From positions 1 to 64,000 of the forward strand of contig CAWJUU010000008.1 in NCBI GenBank assembly GCA_963846165.1: 64,000 bases of DNA. Direction: 5' to 3'. This DNA comes from WHSW01 sp963846165. Its GTDB lineage: Bacteria > Actinomycetota > Thermoleophilia > Solirubrobacterales > 70-9. Positions 59,809-64,000 of this stretch are shown here, piece by piece. Positions within the stretch are counted from its first letter, which is position 1. Each line of letters begins with the position of its first letter. The translations under genes and the position numbers were made by a program. The notes below the pieces were generated by a model. It had not been told where the DNA came from and did no database searches. It saw only the letters and a list, made by a program, of their open reading frames with translations.

Positions 59809-61047
59809 ATGAACACACAAGATGTGGACATCGATGCGCCCTGGCGGGCGATCCCGCCGCTGATCGGAGAGCTGATCCGGCCGCACGTGCCGGCGCTCAG
59901 TGACGAGGTGATCGAGGCAATCCGCGAGCGCGTGCCCGCGTACCGCCGGCCGCTCCGGGGGCGGTTCGGTGCCGGGCTTCGCGCCGGGGTCGAGGAGGCG
60001 CTGGCGCAGTTCGCCGACCTGGTAGCCGACCCCGAGCTCGACCGCACGGGCGGCGACGCCGTCTATCGCGCCCTCGGTCGCGGCGAGTACCGTGAACGGC
60101 GCTCGCTCGACGCGCTGCTGGCGGCCTACCGCCTCGGCGCCCGCGTCTCCTGGCGCCGGGTCTCGGCGATCGCGATCGAGGCCCGGGTCGACCGGCGGAC
60201 GCTGGCGCTGCTCGCCGAGGCCGTGTTCGCCTACATCGACGAGCTCTCCGCGCTCTCGGCCGACGGCTACGCCGAGGCCCAGTCGGCGGCCGCGGGGGAG
60301 AGCGAGCGCATGCGTCGCCGAATCGCCGCGCTGCTGCTCGATCCGGATACCGACGAGGCGGCGGTCCGCGCCGCCGCCGCCGAGGCCGGCTGGGATCCGC
60401 CCGAGCGAATCGCGGCGCTGGCTTGGGCCGGCGGCGGAAGCCGCCTGCGCTCGCGGCTGCCGGCGGGCACGCTGGTAGCCGAGCCGGGCGACGACGGGCG
60501 GACTGGGATCGCCCTGCTCGCCGACCCCGACGCCCCGGGACTCGACGCCCGGCTCGAACGCGCCGCTTCGCGGACGCCGGTCGTACTCGGTCCAACGATG
60601 AGCCTGATGTCGGCGCCGCGCAGCGCCGAGCGCGCAAGGGTAGCGCTGAGACTGATCGAGGCCGGGGTGATCACGGCGAAGGGCTTCACGATCGCCGATG
60701 ACCATCTCGGGGCGCTGGTCGCCCACGGGGACGAGCGCATCCTCGCCGAGCTCGCAGCCCGCCGGCTGGCGCCGCTCGCCGACGAGACGCCGGCCTCGCG
60801 GGCGCGCCTGTCCGAGACCCTGCGCTCATGGCTGGACCACCAGGGCGAGGTCGCCCGGGTCGCCGCCGAGCTGCACGTCCACCCGCAGACCGTGCGCTAC
60901 CGGCTCGCCCGCTTGCGCGACCGCTTCGGCGACCTGCTCGAGGACCCGGATGCCCGGTTCGAGTTGGCGCTAGCGTTGCGAAGCCCGGTTTCGCCTGCCT
61001 CGCACCGGGAATCATCTGACCACCCGAGCGAAGGAGCGAACACGTGA
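59809..61047 (+). CDS. PucR family transcriptional regulator
   Basis: A 412-residue protein. Its middle (GLRAGVEEALAQFADL, YRLGARVSWRRVSAIA) is the CdaR-like sensor and the C-terminus (GEVARVAAELHVHPQTVRYRLARLRDRFGDLL) is the PucR helix-turn-helix. It probably controls the divergent desaturase. ATG 59809 is the predicted transcript start. Its last codons overlap the ferritin-like gene (GTG 61044). Confidence 0.85.
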   Translation: MNTQDVDIDAPWRAIPPLIGELIRPHVPALSDEVIEAIRERVPAYRRPLRGRFGAGLRAGVEEALAQFADLVADPELDRTGGDAVYRALGRGEYRERRSLDALLAAYRLGARVSWRRVSAIAIEARVDRRTLALLAEAVFAYIDELSALSADGYAEAQSAAAGESERMRRRIAALLLDPDTDEAAVRAAAAEAGWDPPERIAALAWAGGGSRLRSRLPAGTLVAEPGDDGRTGIALLADPDAPGLDARLERAASRTPVVLGPTMSLMSAPRSAERARVALRLIEAGVITAKGFTIADDHLGALVAHGDERILAELAARRLAPLADETPASRARLSETLRSWLDHQGEVARVAAELHVHPQTVRYRLARLRDRFGDLLEDPDARFELALALRSPVSPASHRESSDHPSEGANT

Positions 61048-61556
61048 CCGAAACGTCCACCTCGAGCGGTGACATTATGGCCCCGGATAACGCCGACCAG
61101 CGCGAGCGCGTGATCGAGCTGCTGACGACGGCGTACTGGATGGAGATCGAGACCGTGATGAGCTACATCGCCAACTCGATCAACCCCGACGGCGTTCGCG
61201 CGATGGAGATTCGCGAGTCGCTGGAGGCCGACATCCAGGAGGAGCTCGGGCACGCGCAGCAGTTCGCCGCCCGGATCAAGGAGCTCTACGGCGTCGTCCC
61301 CGGGTCGCTCGAGTTCGCGGCCGAGCAGTCGTTCCTGCAGCCGCCCGACGACCAGGTCGACGTCGTCCACGTGATCAAGGGCGTGATCGAGGCCGAGTCC
61401 GGAGCGATCGAGCATTACAGCCGGATCATCGAGGAGACCGACGCGATCGACCCCGTGACCCAGGACATGGTGATCGCGATCCTCCACGACGAGCAGGGCC
61501 ACAAGCGCCTCTTCGAGGGCTTCCTGCGCGAGTACGAGGCCGAGGGCCTGGCGTAG
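61044..61556 (+). CDS. Ferritin-like (bacterioferritin-type) diiron protein
   Basis: A 170-residue four-helix-bundle protein overlapping the regulator end by 4 bases. Metal-binding residues appear as YWMEIETVMSY, ESLEADIQEELGHAQQFA, VIKGVIEAESGAIEHY and ILHDEQGHKRLF, the Glu and ExxH pairs of ferritin-like diiron sites. It may store iron or protect DNA from oxidants. Exact subgroup (Dps, bacterioferritin or rubrerythrin-like) is not certain. Confidence 0.83.
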   Translation: MTETSTSSGDIMAPDNADQRERVIELLTTAYWMEIETVMSYIANSINPDGVRAMEIRESLEADIQEELGHAQQFAARIKELYGVVPGSLEFAAEQSFLQPPDDQVDVVHVIKGVIEAESGAIEHYSRIIEETDAIDPVTQDMVIAILHDEQGHKRLFEGFLREYEAEGLA

Positions 61557-61621
61557 CAAACCGCCGGACTACTCGGCCCCGGCAACCCGTGTCAAGTCGC
61601 CTCGCCGCCCGCCGAAGGCCG

Positions 61622-62050
61622 CTAGACGCGAAGCACCCGGCGGATGCCGCCGATCGACTGCTCGGTGACCCGCCTGAAGTAGCGCTTGCCGAGTGCCCCG
61701 AAGTAGAGCCTGAACTGGGGCGCGACCGGCTCGACTCCGATCTCGACCTCGAGGAAGGTCGAGTCCTGCGCCGGCGTGACGATCCAGTGCGAGTAGTAGC
61801 CGCTCATCCGGCAGCGAAGCCTGATCTCGTGCAGGTCCTCGAGCTTCTCGATCTCGAACGTGGTGGTGTCGGCGCCGAAGAGCGGCATGCGCTGGGTGTG
61901 CTCGAAGGTCTGGTTCTCCGCCACCTCGGCGAGACCGGTGACCGCCACCACGTCCGCCGCCCACTCGGGGTAGCGCGCCGGATCGCCGACGAGCGCCCAG
62001 ACCGAGGACGCCGGAGCGTCGATGACGGCCTGCTGGCGCCAGGCGGTCAC
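61622..62050 (-). CDS. SRPBCC (START-like) family protein
   Basis: A 142-residue protein starting at GTG 62050. AVIDAPASSVWALVGDPARYPEWAADVVAV is the START/polyketide-cyclase fold entry and VTPAQDSTFLEVEIGVEP follows. Ligand unknown. It overlaps the upstream regulator stop (GTGA), so it is part of its operon. Confidence 0.8.
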   Translation of the reverse strand: MTAWRQQAVIDAPASSVWALVGDPARYPEWAADVVAVTGLAEVAENQTFEHTQRMPLFGADTTTFEIEKLEDLHEIRLRCRMSGYYSHWIVTPAQDSTFLEVEIGVEPVAPQFRLYFGALGKRYFRRVTEQSIGGIRRVLRV

Positions 62051-64000
62051 GACTGGACGCGCCCCGTGAGCCCGGCGCAGCGCTCGGCGTCGATCGGGCG
62101 GCCCAGCTCCTCCCATGCGGCCTTCGCCTCGCCGAGCAGCCGGGCGCGCTCGGCGGGCTCCGAGGCCGCGGCTCCATGGGCCTCGAGGCTGGCGGCGGCG
62201 CCGACCGGGTAGCGCAGCCGTTCGGCGAGACCGGCGGCCTCGTCGGCGACGTCGGCGGCGGCCTCGGCCCTGCCCCAGACGGCCAGGTTGACGGCTCGCA
62301 TCGCGGTCGCCTCGACGGACTGGGCGACCAGGCCAGCCCGCTCGCAGAGGTCCAGCGCCCGGGCGAGTGTCTGATCGGCGTCGGCGTGGTCGCCGCGGTC
62401 GCGCAGGGTCGCGGCGAGCCAGTGCAGCGACTCGAACGCGACCTCCGACCGGCCCACCTGCTCGGCGATCTCGAATGCTCGCTCGAGCAGCGCCGCGGAG
62501 CCGTCGAGGTCGCCCTCATGCCAGAGCAGGACGCCGCGCATCGAGTAGGGGAAGCAGAGCTTGCCGGCGAGCCCCTCGCGCTCGGCGAGCTCCTCCGACG
62601 CATCGGTCTCGCGGGTGGCCGCCTCCCAGTCGCCGCCGTAGACCCCGATCTGGGCGAGCGCGGCGTGGACCTCGACCTGCGACGGAAGGTCGCCGGTTTC
62701 GAGCGCCAAGCCGAGCGCCTCGTCGTAGGCGCCCCGGGCGCCGGCGTAGTCGGCCTCGGAGACCTCGAGGTGGTAACCGAGCGCGAGCAGCGCCCTGACC
62801 GCCTCCGCGGGATCGCTTTCGCGCGCCAGCTCGACCGAGCGCTCGAGGTTCTCACGCGCCCGTTCTGAGTCGCCGATGCGCCCGAACACGCGGCCGAAGA
62901 TGCCGTGGGCGCGGCTCGCCGCCGCCGCCTCGCCGAGCCGCTCGGCCAGGCGCAGGGCCTTCTCGGAAGCGTAGATCGCGAGCATGTTGTCTCCGGTGTG
63001 CATGTAGAGCGACGCGGCCTCCTCGTAGAGGCGCACCAACTCGATGCAGGGTGGCCCGTCCTTGAGCAGGTCGATGCCGCTCTGGTAGTGCTCGATCGAG
63101 CCCTCGCGATCGCCCTTCTGCCAGAGCCCGGCGCCGATCTTTCGGTGCAGGTCGCCGACCCGGGCGAGGTTCTCCTCGCCGCGGTGGTGGCGCATGCAGC
63201 CCTCCCACGCGCCGACCGCGCGGTCGATGCGGCCGAGCCGCAGCGCGACGTCGCCGAGCTTCTCCGCGATCCTTGCCCGAGCCGCCGGCTCCGGCTCACC
63301 GGCGAGGCCGAGCGCGTTCTCGTAGTGGCCCTGGGCCTCCCGGTTGGAGTACAGCGCAGCCGCCGCGTCACCCGCCGACTCGAGTGCCTCGAGCGCCAGG
63401 GCGACGATCCGCTCCAGCTCCCCCGGCTCGAGATCGGCGGCGGCGCCAAGCGCCGCGGAGCGTCCGTAGTGGTCGGCGACCATCGCCACCACCCCCTCGG
63501 AGCGGTCGGCGGCGCGAGCGGAGATGAAGGCGCCGACGGCGGCATGGCGGCGCGCCCGCACCGCCTTCGGCAGGGTCGAGTAGGCGACGTCCCGGATCAG
63601 GACGTGCTTGAACGCGTACTCGCGCTCGCCCGCCAGGCGGCTGCCGGCCGTCGCTACGATCAGGTCCTTCTCCTGAAGCCCGGCGAGCGAGGCGGCGAGG
63701 TCGATCCGTTCGTCACCCTCGTCGACCGAGCCCTCCCAGAAGGTCTGGCCGACAACGGCGGCGGCCTGAAGCACGCGGCGCTCGGCGCGCGGCAGCGAGT
63801 CAAGCCTCGCGGCAAGCACCGAGTGAACGGTCTCGGGAAGCGCCTCGGCATCGGTCGCGCCCTCCTCGAGGATCCGGTTGACCATCTCCTCGGCGAACAG
63901 CGGATTGCCGCCCGAGCGCTCGGCTACCTGCTCGACGACGTCGATAGCGCCGCCGTTGCCGGCCTCTCCCGGCATCAGCGCACCGACCAGCTCGCGCGCC
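62047..64000 (-). CDS. TPR-rich AAA-type regulator or adenylate-cyclase-like protein (5' end outside window)
   Basis: At least 650 residues are visible, running off the right edge. The upstream part reads ARELVGALMPGEAGNGG, then IDVVEQVAERSGGNPLFAEEMVNRIL and VHSVLAARLDSLPRAERRVLQAAAVVG, the STAND/AAA ATPase winged-helix region. The rest is helical repeats with A-A-L patterns like TPR (LARVGDLHRKIGAGLWQKGD, HVLIRDVAYSTLPKAVRARRHAAV). Such proteins often carry an N-terminal guanylate/adenylate cyclase or a DNA-binding domain, outside the window here. It is the upstream gene of the SRPBCC protein. Confidence 0.78.
   Translation of the reverse strand, partial: ARELVGALMPGEAGNGGAIDVVEQVAERSGGNPLFAEEMVNRILEEGATDAEALPETVHSVLAARLDSLPRAERRVLQAAAVVGQTFWEGSVDEGDERIDLAASLAGLQEKDLIVATAGSRLAGEREYAFKHVLIRDVAYSTLPKAVRARRHAAVGAFISARAADRSEGVVAMVADHYGRSAALGAAADLEPGELERIVALALEALESAGDAAAALYSNREAQGHYENALGLAGEPEPAARARIAEKLGDVALRLGRIDRAVGAWEGCMRHHRGEENLARVGDLHRKIGAGLWQKGDREGSIEHYQSGIDLLKDGPPCIELVRLYEEAASLYMHTGDNMLAIYASEKALRLAERLGEAAAASRAHGIFGRVFGRIGDSERARENLERSVELARESDPAEAVRALLALGYHLEVSEADYAGARGAYDEALGLALETGDLPSQVEVHAALAQIGVYGGDWEAATRETDASEELAEREGLAGKLCFPYSMRGVLLWHEGDLDGSAALLERAFEIAEQVGRSEVAFESLHWLAATLRDRGDHADADQTLARALDLCERAGLVAQSVEATAMRAVNLAVWGRAEAAADVADEAAGLAERLRYPVGAAASLEAHGAAASEPAERARLLGEAKAAWEELGRPIDAERCAGLTGRVQS

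Overview
The window is a high-GC stretch with dense genes, frequent GTG starts and many 1-13 base gene overlaps. Two PucR-type regulators, F-type amidotransferases and a DUF2203/EVE pair point to an actinomycete-like bacterium. Thermoleophilia (soil Solirubrobacterales or Gaiellales relatives) is my best guess from general character; no rRNA or marker gene is present to settle it. The theme of the first 42 kb is breakdown of methylated amines and one-carbon (C1) metabolism.

Layout. 0-4.8 kb: GNAT fragment, secreted-type phosphoesterase, then a forward operon of a CaiD-like crotonobetainyl-CoA hydratase, an SDR, a malyl-CoA lyase and a flavin reductase. 4.9-8.6 kb (minus): a two-domain DUF1989-GcvT protein that matches trimethylamine N-oxide demethylase (Tdm), behind an acyl-CoA-dehydrogenase-fold protein lacking the usual catalytic glutamate. 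8.8-14.7 kb: stress protein, permease, GntR regulator, cation antiporter and small membrane proteins. 14.7-27.6 kb: GAF-PucR regulator, ammonium transporter, two small membrane proteins, class I amidotransferase, a glnT-glxBCD set and two FAD amine oxidoreductases. 27.6-35.9 kb (minus): sarcosine-oxidase-like soxDAGB, fhs, a methenyl-THF cyclohydrolase and an EamA exporter. 36.1-41.8 kb (plus): gmaS-mgsABC of the N-methylglutamate pathway and an NAD formate dehydrogenase. 41.8-64 kb: mixed housekeeping and accessory genes (cold-shock proteins, RTX-like protein, P450, SDRs, CoA-transferase, TetR/MFS pair, M32 peptidase, Lrp, threonine dehydratase, NUDIX, desaturase, PucR, ferritin-like protein, TPR regulator).

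How the genes fit together (inference from families). TMAO is demethylated by Tdm to dimethylamine plus a THF-bound C1 unit. Monomethylamine is loaded on glutamate by GmaS, converted to N-methylglutamate by MgsABC and oxidised by the soxDAGB-like complex to glutamate and methylene-THF. Cyclohydrolase, formyl-THF ligase and formate dehydrogenase carry the C1 unit to CO2 with ATP and NADH gain. The dimethylamine step is not assigned; the ACAD-fold protein in the tdm operon is the best candidate. Three of the operons share an operator-like palindrome, CTGTAC-N6-GTACAG.

Two cautions. About 20 single-base frameshifts interrupt otherwise intact genes, 14 of them in 36.3-41.2 kb; almost all are one-base insertions and look like consensus errors more than gene decay. 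Intergenic DNA carries a MITE-like family (three copies, 60-bp terminal inverted repeats) and a 32-base hairpin family (four copies).
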